A stretch of DNA of 64,000 bases, from NCBI GenBank assembly GCA_964247055.1, contig OZ176053.1, positions 6,572,001 through 6,636,000 on the forward strand, in the 5' to 3' direction. How positions within the stretch are numbered: position 1 is the first letter of the stretch; each line of letters begins with the position of its first letter. Shown in pieces: positions 49,701-61,934 of this stretch. The DNA is from Paragordius varius. Lineage: Eukaryota > Nematomorpha. The position numbers were made by a program, and so were the translations under genes. Under the pieces are notes generated by a model. It searched no databases and was not told the origin of the DNA. It saw only the letters and a list, made by a program, of their open reading frames with translations.

Positions 49701-52700
49701 AGTTTTTCAAATTTAAAAACACATTTTTATAATTATTAATCTCACCATTTTATAACTATGGGATAAATTTCGCTCCATACTTTGCCAAACTATTGAATCA
49801 AATATCTTGGGGTAAAACAATCGTGCTTGAATTGCGCATCGGTATTTTGTGGGCATTTTTATTCCTAAAGATCTTTGAAATTCCATATAATATTCTCTTA
49901 AGGGATTAGGTAGGACGTAATTGAACTCATGGAGGAAATATATTGTCATGTAATTGCGTAATATTCTATATAAAAGATATAGTTAAAATGTTCTACTCAG
50001 TGGTACATATGACCGGTTTGGGTCTGATTGCTTATAAATGTAGTAATTCATGGTCAAAACGAGAGGCGTGGCTAGCATTTCTGGCACCCGGTGCATGAAT
50101 CAGTAAAGTACCCCCTCCCCTCCATGCGACCCCTTGATTAAAAAAATCGAATTTCTTAAGTATTATTTAAAATAAAAACTTTTATACACCTATATTTTCG
50201 AAATAAAATTAAAATTTTTAAAATCCGGCGCCTCTTCAACTATGGCGCCCGGTGCAATTTATATTTTTCATTGGTTACCCGATATATTTATCGGTGTTTA
50301 TAGAATTATTTAAAAAAGTTCAATTTTTTATCAGATTTTATGAGCTATACTGGGATTTTTTATTATGATCTTAAAATCTTGTAGAAAAAGAATTTAAATC
50401 CATATATAAAAGATATCAATGCTATTAAACTATCTATAACCTAAACTTAACGCTTAACCGGTTGTGCCTTATTGTGCTTTTATAATAATCAAAAATATAT
50501 TATATTTATAGAATAAAAAATACAACTTTATAGAATCCATTGATTTCATATGAAGTTTAATTAGATTGTATATGATATCTAATTGGGTTGACAACTTTTT
50601 TACAATTTTTGTATTGGTTAAGTGATAAGTGCTATTTGGGTGAAGTTTGTTCAAAATATTTTGCCAATCCCACTATCATTTAGTTATAGATAAATATGAG
50701 AAATAAATGAGCCAAAAAAAATGTATTAAAAAGCTAGATGGAACAACACGCTTTGTCATAATAGGAGGCGTGTTTATAATTATCTTTAAACATCGAGTAT
50801 CTAAACACAAACAAGCTATTGAAAGCAAAGTTTAAAACAGGTGGGCCCTACGCAAATAGCCTTGCGAACGGCATTTTTAACTTATAAAACACGGGCCGCT
50901 AAATATATATATAAATACTATTCTTATCTTAAAATCAATCGAAAGAAAATGCTATATATGTTGGTTTTTAACGACAAATCTTATATTCAATAATAAAATA
51001 TTTCGAAAAATACAAAATTTAATATTTAAATTTTTTTATTATTCCGCGGGCCGAATAAAGAGTTGCTAAGGGCTGCGTGTTGGACAACCCTGCTGGTTTA
51101 CAAAACATAGAATTTCCTTATAATTTTGTTAAATGGTGATTGTAAATTGGGAATAAGAATATATTTTTAAAATAATTTATCAAAACTAACCAAATCATCT
51201 TTATAATTGTAAATTTGGTGAAATCGGATGTCATTGATGGAAATCACTTTGTACTTAAACAAAGAACTTATCTAAAAGTCAAAGAATGTATATATATAAT
51301 ATAATTGTATAAAAAACGATATATAAAATTCTATTTTAATGACATTTTATTTTACTGTAGATATGGTTTTATCAATATTAATGATTTCGGTAATATGATC
51401 ATCATTTGTAACATCGACATTCAAGTAATGCAAGCTTTTTTGGATAAAAATTTTGAATTTTTGAACAACTTCATATTGGCGATCCTCATAATACAAATTA
51501 TCAATAATTGACTTTCCTGGAGATAGATGTATGTTGGAGTCTAGGGTTTCATTCATTATTTTAACAGTGAAAAATATGGGAAATTTTAAGGTTTGATATT
51601 GTGACATTAGATCTTTCAGTAAACTTTGTTTTTCGCTTTGAATTCTAAAATTTTGTATTATGTCAATTTATGAAAAACTTGAACTCAATTATTATTTAAT
51701 ATTGAACAAAAAATTAAAATTATAGAGATAAAATGTAAAATAAAAACAAATATTTTTTTAACAACCATACATTATTGCACCTTAATTTTTACCACATGAA
51801 TTATTTAATTACTATTGTAAAATAGATCATTGATTGCGTAGATAAATTTTAAAAAAGGTTTAAAGTGGAACGGTCTTTTAAAACAGATAATTACGCTTTG
51901 TCCATATGATTCCAATTTTCTGTAAAAATTAAAACATACTGAGTTTGATCTTGATTTGCTGGAAGATGAAATTCATTCAAAATATCCATTAATTTGGTGT
52001 TTGTAGAAAAATTTGCGGCATTAAGACAACTATAATACCAAGATTGAATGTTTTTATGGACCTTTGTAGCCTTAACTAAATTAACGAATAATAGTTTAAT
52101 ATATTATACTCATTGTTATTTGGAATATAAAATCCATTAATCTGTCACAGAATTTTTTTATTAAATAATTATATACAATAATTTGATTAATTTCAAACGA
52201 ATATGCAAAACTAAAAGCATTAAAGTTAGAATTGCCCCTTATCGCGGTTTTAAGAAAATACACGGCCTTCTTCTTATCATAACTAACAAATTTAACATTT
52301 AAGTTTAATTATTTATTCAATAATCAGCATTAACAATTATTTTAAAGATTATTAAAAAATGAATAACTGAAATATTTATATTTCGCCTATGATGGCTTAT
52401 GCCCTCAACTATTCTTTTGAAAGAGCAATTAAGGTGAAATAATATTAAAACATTTTATATAGCTTATACGGAGAATCATAATAAGCTAGGCTATTATAAA
52501 TATCTTAAATTCAACAAAATTTGGCAATGTTTCCAATTATTTGATAAAAAAATTAGCATGGAGTATAGAATTCTATTTTATATATACCATTTGCACTTAA
52601 AGTCAAGTTGGTCTTTGAACATTTCATGAGTGTCCTTAAAATCTTCAAGTTGGTCCATGAACATGTAATTGCATCTTCAAATAATCTTATTTTGCTTCTA

Positions 52701-53669
52701 ACTTTTATTAATCAAACCATTCATTACTTAAACTTAACTTTTTAATTGAAGAATATAAATCATTTTCGACACGTGAATAGTATAAAAAATATGGAAATTC
52801 ATTTATTCTATGACACGTTTTAAATAAATTTCCATATTTTTTGAACTTTTAAAATTAACATCAATTTTTTTCAAAAAAGCGTATGGCTTTAATGATTGCT
52901 AATAAATTGTTTTAATATGTAACGCGTTATTTAATAAAAGTTTTTTCTTATTAATTGCAACTTTTTGTTAAAACCTTTATAAGGTAATAATATTTTAATG
53001 GAATAAATTAGTTCGAGAAAATTAATGAAAATGTTAATAATAAATGAAATAATATACTAATCATTAAAAGATATTTGGTCGCATAGATAAAGACATGCAA
53101 AATTATGGTTATACCTTTAAAAGAAAGGTGCACCTTGAATTGTTTAAGGGCCAATTCGAATTGTTTAGGGACCAACTTGAAGTGAATGTTCGGCCAACTT
53201 TAAAAACAAAAGTTTTGCCACTTAGTCATACCCTCCAGATATGGACAGAACGATATTGCGGATCACACTGTATTTTGAGATTAAAATTTTTTTCAAAAAA
53301 ACAGTGCCTTTTGGAAGCTCCCAAGATTTTAAGTTTAGTCCCTCAACAAAAACGATAAACAAAATTGAACAAAAAATACCATTTTTGTCAAACTCATCCA
53401 AAAGTTCCAATTCCGTTTCCTTAAACAAATTCCAAGTAGAATGGTGTTCCAGTTGCTTGGTTGAGGCGTTGAAAAAGTTTCCACAAGCATAAATATTCAT
53501 ATTTTCACACAGAACCGATGAAAAGTTCATATAACTTTTAGCTATATATAAAGTAAATTTAAAAAAGAAAACCATATTATAACTATGGAAAAATATATTA
53601 TATTACTTATATTTAATGTGGTATAGGATGACCACTCATCATTGCAACCAATACATGATCGACTTCTAT
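46747..53669 (-). CDS. M13 family (neprilysin/ECE-like) metallopeptidase homologue, partial
   Basis: Exons found on the minus strand: 53607-53669, 53380-53541, 51940-52075, 51356-51644, 51191-51253, 50527-50672, 49746-49965, 49594-49671 and, after a gap, 46747-46795. Phases agree through the first eight. Diagnostic segments follow the M13 order: SCIGC...SVLCENMNIYACGNFF (neprilysin CLTPGC...DPCQDFYQYACGGW), SWYYSCLNAANF (LYRSCINES), FFTVKIMNETLDSNIHLSPG ([20 protein letters not shown]), YKVISINDIRF, DWQNILNKLHPNSTY, ILRNYMTIYFLHEF, KYRCAIQARLFYPKIFD and VPAGILLTPQLAYYER (FPAGILQPPFF). M13 proteins are type II membrane ectopeptidases that cut small peptides. The N-terminal exons with the membrane anchor, those between 49594 and 46795, and the HExxH zinc site were not found, so activity cannot be judged. 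Introns hold a SINE, two hAT-like MITEs and a third MITE. Confidence 0.8.
49060..49195 (-). mobile_element. tRNA-derived SINE (copy 2)
   Basis: On the minus strand: ACTATTACACTGAGTCTGG, then the B-box-like GAGTTCAAACCCC, then GCCATCATAACTGTCAACTC, TGAGCAGACGACTG and TAAAGCTTTCACAAG. The order matches copy 1 at 28752-28885. It lies in the long gap of the M13 gene, in the gene's orientation. Confidence 0.6.
50060..50259. mobile_element. hAT MITE (GAGGCGTGGCTAGC), one end lost
   Basis: The left end GAGAGGCGTGGCTAGC is followed by CTGGCACCCGGTGCATGAAT and CCATGCGACC, which align to the inverted sequence of 40931-41197. The right TIR is missing after CTATGGCGCCCGGTGCA. Lies in an intron of the M13 gene. 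Confidence 0.75.
50838..51092. mobile_element. hAT-like MITE with GGCCCGC-type ends
   Basis: The left end CAGGTGGGCCCTACGC and the right end GGCTGCGTGTTGGACAACCC TG are imperfect inverted copies of the widespread CAGGGGTGTCCAAC...GCGGCCC hAT end. Internal ACGGGCCGCTAA and CGCGGGCCGAATAAAG also mirror each other. No exact 8-bp target duplication was seen. A possible fragment of the same family is at 36431-36483 (GGAGGGCCGCTTGTTGGACA) in an FBXL5 intron. Confidence 0.6.
52583..53200. mobile_element. MITE, CAAGTTGGTCC subterminal-repeat family (copy 3)
   Basis: TATACCATTTGCACTTAAAG at the left, followed by CAAGTTGGTCTTTGAAC and TTCAAGTTGGTCCATGAAC units. On the right are inverted GTGCACCTTGAATTG, AAGGGCCAATTCGAATTG and AGGGACCAACTTGAAGTG units. 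The right terminal GGTATA is weak (GGTTATACC at 53107). Lies in the M13 gene intron between 53380 and 52075. Confidence 0.7.
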
Positions 53670-54152
53670 CTGTAATTTTTTTTAAATGATTGTTAAAAAG
53701 GAAATGTATATATTTTTTTTCATATAAATTCCATAATATTTATACTTTTGATATAACCAGAAAATTTCATTTATCTCGTTTAAGCCATACGAATAATAAA
53801 TGTTATGGTTAACAAAATTAAAACACCTAAATAACGTGACCTTTCAGTACAGTATTGTTTTGTTTAAAAAACTGGTTTGTAATATGATATAAATGGTACT
53901 GCTTTATAAACTTTCGTAAAATATATTTTTTTCGATTTTACAATGTATATTATTCTGAATTTTAACATAGAATTGGAAGCATACATAATAGCTCCCATTT
54001 CAAGCTTAAAATGTAGAAAGGTACATGGTTAATTCCCCATCCTAACCACTTCTCAACCAAATTCGTTATTAAACCCATAAAATATCATATAGACACACAC
54101 TAATGTACAATATTAAAAAAATGATCGGTTTGTAAATATTACATAGATCCTA
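53670..54152. other. Region upstream of the first M13 exon found
   Basis: An exon encoding the cytoplasmic tail and membrane anchor is expected on the minus strand from here to about 56.4 kb, but none was convincingly recognised. Confidence 0.35.
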
Positions 54153-54408
54153 AGAGGCGTAGGTTGAAGCGCGGTACATGAATCCGTGATGGCGCCCCTC
54201 CCCTTCCATGCAACTCCTTGCATTTTAAAAAAATAATCATATTTTAACCGTAGTCATAAATGGGTCATTTTTTATGTATTATTTAAAAATAATAACTTTT
54301 AAATACCTAATTTTTAATATAAAAATTAAATTTTTTTTAAAATCCGGCTTCCCTTCAACTATAGCGCTCTGTGCATCAGCCCTTTCCTCCCCCTTAGCTA
54401 CGCCACTG
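54153..54408. mobile_element. hAT MITE (GAGGCGTAG ends), diverged
   Basis: GAGGCGTAGGTTGAAGCGC at the left and CCCTTAGCTACGCCACTG at the right, with GGCGCCCCTCCCCTTCCATG inside. It aligns to the 40931-41197 family in inverted orientation. GATCCTAA occurs at both boundaries, consistent with an 8-bp target duplication once one or two terminal bases are allowed for. Confidence 0.8.
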
Positions 54409-54681
54409 ATCCTAATTTTTTTTAATGAGCAAATAGATAAAAATGTTTGTATATTAACATATAACAAATGCCATTTTTTTATTTTGTTCTGTGCTAGATT
54501 ACAAAAAATTTGGTCACATTAGCTTCTGTGGACGGTACCATCAATAATTAGACAGCAATATTTATATTTACACATTAAATTCTCTCTTTTCATCCTGTCA
54601 AAAATTGGCCAAAATGTATATATTTTATAAAAATTTGAACGATAATAGCTAAAAAAACGCATGGTCACTAATATGTATTAA

Positions 54682-55211
54682 CACTTCGTTAGGTTTTCAC
54701 TTTTGTCCTAGTTTACCTTTTGGGTTAGTTTTATATGCCAGAGCTCAATTTGTAAATCTACAATGAAAGTTAATTTAGTTAAAATTAATTATCAAACATT
54801 TTTATTATATATTAGATAAAAAAAGCTTATATTTTTGCAGTTTTGTGACTTCTAAACTCTAAAATTGGGACAGCTCCAAAACACGATTGAAACAAACAAC
54901 TGATATTAAAATCAAAATATATCAAGTTTTGCTGGTAAAATATAGCCTGGAATTTTAAAGTTAATTATTTATATTATCTAACTATATAATAATACATTTA
55001 TTTGCCAGTTGCACTAGCGTATAAAAAAATATATAGGAAGAAAAATGGCGGAAAAAAAGTTTCGAGGATTTTTTTATTTTAAAAAATTATTATTATGCGC
55101 CTTAAATACTAAAGACATATTTTTATATTCGGCTTACCTTATATACTTTTTAAGATATTCGAATTTCAAATCGCTTTGGAATATAAAACTACCCCAAAAG
55201 GTAATGAAGTG
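54682..55211. mobile_element. TTAA-flanked non-autonomous transposon (copy D)
   Basis: Starts CACTTCGTTAGG after TTAA (54678-54681) and ends AAAAGGTAATGAAGTG before TTAA (55212-55215). The ends are inverted copies that share ACCTTTTGGG(G/T)TAGTTTTATAT. 530 bp, non-coding, and aligns with copy C along its length. This is the best-preserved copy of the family in the window. Confidence 0.85.
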
Positions 55212-55532
55212 TTAAAAATTTAAATCTTAAACGAATCACTAAACAAGTGGCATAGAAATATATTTAATTAAAAAAATATGATTAATAAATTTATCGACTT
55301 TACTATAATTTTAACATTATGGTATGATAAGAAAAACTCGGTGACCAAAGTTTTTATTGTTTAACAAAATTTTGAAACTGTACCGAATTTGCGGCATGTT
55401 TGACTTATAAAATACATAATTTACTTGACACCTGTTTTTGAATGCAGTTAAACTATTAAAATATAGTTCAAATAACCAATTTTTAGTGCCTCGTGCTATA
55501 CATTAAAAAGCTTTCCCATGAATAAGTATTTA

Positions 55533-55688
55533 CAGTATGAGTAAGTATATATTGCTCGAAAGTTATTAATTATTGCCTAATATAGTAAAAATTGAAAAAA
55601 AATAACTATAAGCCAATAATACTGCCCTTTGTTGTATACTATTTGGTAATAATTAATAACTTTCTAGTAATGTATACTTGCATATTGT
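55533..55688. mobile_element. MITE, CAGTATGAGTAAGT family, TA target site
   Basis: The left end CAGTATGAGTAAGTATATAT is mirrored by ATGTATACTTGCATATTG on the right. The inner arms GAAAGTTATTAATTATT / AATAATTAATAACTTTC are also inverted. TA flanks the left end, and the right flank is TTA. Same family as 1315-1487. Confidence 0.8.
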
Positions 55689-56464
55689 TATTAGTTTTGA
55701 CCATTATTTCAATACTAAAAGTTTGTATTAAAACAATTACACCCTTTCATTTTATTAAAATAACTCAAACTTATCTATCTAAATATTCTTAATATAACAA
55801 TAATTATACCTAATCCTTGTGAGTCACAAACGTGAAATTCAAAGACGATAAGAATGAATATAAAAATTTTATAAAACATTTTAAAATTATACAGTAAAAA
55901 ATTTGACCAAACGTTAAATTTATATGTTTAAATTTTTTAGATGGTACAATGACCCGATGTATACATATAATAAAAAAATTCTATATTTAGGGTCATAACT
56001 ATTGGTCTTATATTATAGCTCTTTCCCTGTTAAAATATTAAAAACACGAAAAAACCAAAACACCAGAGCTAAATGCATATGGAACATTCATAAACTAACC
56101 AAAAATATCTTATTATAAAAACAATTTTCTCAACAAATTTTATATAAACGATCTTTTAACAAAAATAGATATTTTAAACATCATTCGTACCTAAGGTATT
56201 CGTTTAAATCTGTAAATAAACACAAACAATATAAAAAATATGAATTTATGATAAATCAATGAAATTGAAAACATTGTAAAATAATATTATCACACATATA
56301 TTTATACATTTAAGGGGTAATTAAAATGCAAATCATTCCAAAAATCCAAAATTTTATCCATTGATCAAAAGTTTAAAACCATGGTATTTATTAGTTATTT
56401 ATCAATAATATGAGAGTGAATGGCGAGTTATATATTAACAAAAGCGAACATTAGTTTGAGAATT
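55689..56464. other. A+T-rich spacer downstream of SLC25A3
   Basis: Nothing recognised. The 3' UTR of SLC25A3 should begin at 56464 and run leftward. Confidence 0.4.
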
Positions 56465-58599
56465 TTATAATTCTTTTTTCAAGGTTAGTGCATCTTTGGA
56501 TTCTAGAGCAAGTTTACGTTTCAAACTTTCTGGCATTTCCGGGGGCGGGGGTCTGGGCATTCGGAAAGCTACTTTAACTGAATCATATATAAACCATTGC
56601 AGGGCAGTTAAAGTACCGATCATAATGATACGTGGAACTAATCCCTTCCATAGACCTATGAAACAATCAGATCATGAAAATTAATCATCATATTAATAGG
56701 TTTAAAACCGGAACTATATGGAATCAAAACCTGTATCAATTAAAGCAAAAGCCGGTTCTTAGATCGACCGGTACCGGCTACAGCAGTTTTGTATCAATAT
56801 ACTATTCTCACTTCACGATTCATTTTGTCCTTAAGGAATTTTATTAAAAAAGGCAAAACTTAAAAGGTAAAAAGGAAATTAATGTAGAGATTGTTCTAAT
56901 ATAAGGTAAAATAAACTAGATGATTCCAAAATTAGATGCATCGTAATTGATTGATTAATAAACGGAAAAATATATAAAAAAGACAATTGAGGATTCAATA
57001 AATTAGTAATATTTTCTTTTACAGCTAATGTCATATCATTTGCATAATTGAAGATTTGTCTAGTTACCCACTCATCAAAATTTCATGATTCCTAAACAAC
57101 CCTTTTCCGCATATTATAACCAAATTATGCTTGTGAAAATCAATACCTGCAAATCCAATTTTTTTCGCTGCACTTGCCATAGTGCTTCCTTTATCCTTGT
57201 TCATGTAAGAAACAATCGTATCAGCAGGGTGGGAAACAATAGCGCAAAATACACCAGCTAGCCAAAAATATTTTGAATTAGTAATTTAAAATGCATAAAA
57301 GATATCATATAAACACGATTAAAATAAAATTGAATTGTAAATGTGACTTGACCTCAAATTGAAAACTATAATAATATCTAGCATTAAACATTAAAAATTT
57401 TATTATTTACCAATGTAACCAGCACAAAATGTAACTAAAAGTTGTTCCGATTTGGTACAATCAGCTCTGGGTTTGGGTACCACATGTTTGTAAAGTGCTT
57501 CCACCGTTCTTTCAAAACAAGCAAATTTCATCATGGTATATGGAATTTGACGACCCCAAAGGGGAACCAAGCTTTTGTAAAATCTAACATATTGCAAAAT
57601 TAAAATTTCATTGTGTCAAAAAACTAGAAACATGTTAAGGTCAGGTCGTAGCAAAAAAAGGAATAATGTGTATCTCAGGAATTCTAACATAATTAAAATT
57701 AAACTAAAACAATTAAATTTTAAAATTGCACGAAAAATAAGAAAATAAAAATCCAATTATAAATAAAACCCCCTAAGTCCCTCTTGTTGCATGATAATAG
57801 GTACTCCAGCTCGCAAGGTACTAACAAAATTGGGTTGTGTTTGAATTCTAACTTTGACGGATTCCATTGGTGAGAGAGCTATGTCGGCAAAAAATTCTGC
57901 ACTAGCACTTGCTGCCAAATAAAGGGAAGTACGATAAAGGTAGGCTTTTTCCTAAAAATATTTAAATTATTTGTTATAAATATTGCTGAAAATAGAAAAT
58001 AAAGCCGATGTAAGGATTTCTAGATTTTGGCCAGGAGTATTTTTGAATATGGACCAAATAATTTAAAAATAATGGAAAAAATTATATGTCCTAAATAAGG
58101 GTAAGATGCCTTTAAAAAGCGAAGAAAATTTTTAGCGTCAAAAAACATACCTCTCCAAGTAAATCAGCATAGACGTGTTTAAAAACTTCGTACAGCCCAA
58201 ACTTACACAGACCCTGTAATGAGTACCCAATAAATGTTGGTGCCCAACCTTTAGCCAAACCGCGCATCCCTTCTTCTCTTACAGTCAAGTTAAATCCTTG
58301 AAATATACCTTTATATTTCCCAGGATCTACCTATAATAATATTTATTATATATCACATCAAACCTGTATACGACATTTAACCAAATCAAGTGGAACTACG
58401 GCAGTGTGTGTTATACCACAACTTAATATTCCACCCAGACCACATAATGCATAGTACTTCATGGATCCATATTCACAGCTATCGTCTTAAAAATATACAT
58501 AAATATACTATTTATCAATCCTTTATTAGGCAAACTATGGCCATCACAATGGACAACTTTGCTACTGGACAACGTGGGAGTTACGAAGGGGAAAGGCAT
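56465..58599 (-). CDS. SLC25A3: Mitochondrial phosphate carrier
   Basis: Seven exons on the minus strand: 58509-58599, 58364-58485, 58151-58330, 57770-57951, 57411-57583, 57147-57257 and 56465-56655; 349 residues, phases all agree (human about 361). Three carrier repeats are present with signatures PLDLVK (62-67), PMESVK (159-164) and PADTIV (260-265). Segments nearly identical to human PiC include [39 protein letters not shown] and [20 protein letters not shown], and the tail [15 protein letters not shown]. The first ~30 residues are not conserved and may act as the mitochondrial presequence. The protein imports phosphate with protons across the inner membrane for ATP synthesis. Introns are 23, 33, 199, 186, 153 and 491 nt, smallest at the 5' end. 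It is divergent from the phosphatase gene, with start codons 200 bp apart. Identification certain. Confidence 0.97.
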
Positions 58600-58799
58600 T
58601 TCGACAACTGACAACACAAAAATTTTTGTATAAAATTATTAAAATTTTATAAATTCTTTAATTATTTATTAAATATTTTAATTTATTATTAAAAATCTGA
58701 TCTGATGATACTATGGATGGTGACATATATATGCAATTCATCTGGAGCTATTTTTAGTATTTTTTTTTAATAATCATACAGCACGCTTTTCAATCATGA
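58600..58799. promoter_or_regulatory. 200-bp divergent start-to-start spacer, SLC25A3 / CTD phosphatase
   Basis: The spacer between the minus-strand ATG at 58599 and the plus-strand ATG at 58800 must carry both 5' ends unless undetected upstream exons exist. It is A+T-rich. Two other ATGs (58794, 58797) sit just before the annotated phosphatase start. Confidence 0.5.
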
Positions 58800-61700
58800 A
58801 TGATGCCTGAAAATACGACAAAAAGTTTAGAAAACAAAACAATAAAGATGTCCTGCAATGGGGTGCCCTTAAAAAATGGGTATAATTATGGTTCCCACAA
58901 ATATTCTAGTGCTATGCTTAAAAGCGTTATGAAAGCAAAATCTAAGAAAGGCATGTTTAAAAACAAAAAATATGACAATACAGAAAATTTTGCACCGCTT
59001 TTAACGGGCCCTCCACCAAAAGATAAATTTGAAATGGATGACATTCAAATGTCCATAAAGTTTATGGAACCATTTATGTGTTGTTTTCCCATTCGTCGAT
59101 TCGCTGATAATGAATCACCCATAAACAAATTATATAATATGTCAGACATTCGTAAGAATTCCAAAAATTACGAAGTTATACCCAACATTCATCGAAAATC
59201 TTTTACGCATCATAATACTCATTTACCAAAAAATGGCTTTTACAGGGCTAATGCACCCCCGTCATTAAAATCTAGTCTTAAATCGTCGGTTGCAAATTTT
59301 CAAAATGTCAAACATAATCATACTGGTGATATGTTGTATCAACATTATAGTCCAAATGCAATCCCTAACTCTGCGGATAAATCAAAAAATAACGGGCATA
59401 TATCTACTCATTCACATCATAAAAAACCGGTTATGCACCAACACATTAACAAGAGTCACCATAATATTGTCAATCATAGTAATGTTTTAAAACAAGGGCA
59501 TCACACATCGCCTAATATTGTTGAAAAACCTCACAGACATAATGGACAACATAGTTTTAAACGTCATCTGCATCAAAATCAAAAACCCACTCTTTTGACA
59601 TATTCCGATTCAACTGATCACGCATTACAGTCGTCTGCATTTGTTCCAAACTCACATGACATGCTATCAACTACTCAGGGGCATAAACCAATTAATGTGT
59701 ATTCGAAATCTCCCATGCCAATGTCTATGGATTCTTTAGTAAGTTCCCTTTATCTCGAATTTTTTATATTTACCCAAATCGTATGTCACTTAAAAAATTT
59801 CCTATACTTTATCACTAAATTTTTTGTGTTACTGCTAACCGACTAAATCAGTGGTACTTAAACCGTGCCTCACGGACCGCATGCGGCCCTAAAAGTGCTT
59901 TTTGTGCGTCAGCATCATTTATCTGTGGTAGACTCTGCTAATATGAGCTTTTTTCAATAAAGCGTTCTGATCATCTTGTATTTTACCGAATTTGAATAAA
60001 GCTTTCACTCTTTAGTAGAAAAAGTTAGGAGCATACTTTTCCACAAAGTTAATGATTTTTGATTAAAATATTAAATTTATACATTATTTAAACAAGTATT
60101 TAAAACTTTGTATATTTTTTAATAAAGGCTCATCATGCGGATAATTACGCATGTGTATCTAAATTAAAATATCTGCATATGTATCAGATATGCAATATTC
60201 ATCGGTATTGAAATATTTTATTCGCCCTTGTAATAATTTTGGCGAACATTACCCGGCCAAATTATACATCATAAGTTATTGTATATTTTTTTGTTCATTA
60301 AATTAGCAAAGCTTAAACATTTTGTTTCCGTTTTATATTTTAATTTTTGTGTTATTATTGAATACGTTTATTTGGCAATATTAATTAAAAATTAATTCTT
60401 GTTAATATTAATTGAATAAGTGTAATATTTATTAATTGCCATCACCAGTTTACATATTAATAATTTCAAATTAGTTTTCTCATGGTATTAATCCCTGTCT
60501 CAGTAGGCGCTAAATTTACCAACACAAAATGCTTTATTAATTTTTATTTTTATATTTGTCGCAAACGTTTTTACGCATAATAATTGCTTATTCATTTTCG
60601 ATAATCAAAAATCGTTAAAAATGTGCACAAAAATATTTTTGGTTTAATTATTTTTAGTATACCGTTTTTCACAAGATTAAAAATATATTATAACGTCGAA
60701 ATATATATTTTTTGACTTACAATTTAGTTTTTAGGAATATTATTATGGAAAACGCAACAATTTTTAATTATTATGTATCTATTAATAAAATTAAATTTAA
60801 TAATTATGACTCTTTTTATTATACGGTAGAATATTTAGTACATTACTTGCCAAATCTCTAATAATAACCAATTTTTATTGGACACTTTAGTGGCTGCCAA
60901 CATCTATTATGGTTGAAATAAAAGTACTGGATAGTTATAAGTGTAGGCGATTTAAATTGTTTTTTTTTTGTTTTCATTGTTGTTATGGCCAAAAAGGTAA
61001 TGGCTATTATTGACTTACACGACTTTATTTTTTTTACGCAGTAATATTTTAACTACTATTTGTTTTCTCCGTTAAAAGTAGTGTACCTACAATACTTTCC
61101 ACAGCTTTTTTTAACTTTTAAATTTCAATATTTTAGGAATATGTTTACTTTATCGCTATTACACTTGACTCGTAATGAAAATTCTTCGGGTGTTGAACCA
61201 TTTTTATCTAAATATTTTTTCCCAACATACAATAAATCGGTAAGTAAAGAATCGCACACCAATTTTTATGAAAATGATTCAAAATTTACCAATAATATTG
61301 TAATTTCTTCCAATCAAAATCATTCTACGGGTTGGAAAACGGTAAACCTTGTATAGATATTTAGAATGTTAATAACATTTTTTCATAATTATTTTATTTT
61401 TCATATAGCGTGATGTGATACATTCTGTGAAACTAAATGATACGAACAAAGAGTGCAATAATATATCCCCTAAATTTGTTACGAGAGATTCAAAAAAGTA
61501 TCAGGGAACATTTTTGTCCAAAGACAATACTGCTAATAAAAATAAAGCTATAACACAAGAAATTAATAAAGACACGTCTCACCATAAGCACGAAAAACAA
61601 AATGCGTATAACGATAATAAGGATGAAATAAGTCGAACCTATGAATTACGACAGAAACAATATAGCCCAAGTTTCATTAAATCACCCCCGTTACCATCCA

Positions 61701-61880
61701 AAGAATGTTTGAATGATATAATTCATTCTATATCCCCTCATCATGCTGCAGAAAAGACGTTAGCACAAGATGGATCATTCGAGAATACCGGGAATCACAA
61801 TGGGCATAGAAATATGAAAGCTCATCATAATGCTTATCAAAATGACCATAATTCAATCCATAGTCCTCATGGTGTTAAGG

Positions 61881-61934
<54 letters not shown>

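Noticed and set aside
52082-52292. Minus-strand open stretch reading KKAVYFLKTAIRG... of about 60 codons
   Set aside because: It lies between two M13 exons whose phases join directly and which align without a gap of that size to neprilysin, so it is treated as intron, though an alternative exon is not excluded.
53222-53492. + strand frames overlapping 53241-53492
   Set aside because: Antisense to the conserved YACG exon of the M13 gene.
58390-58611. + strand open frame of 73 codons
   Set aside because: Antisense to the first two SLC25A3 exons.
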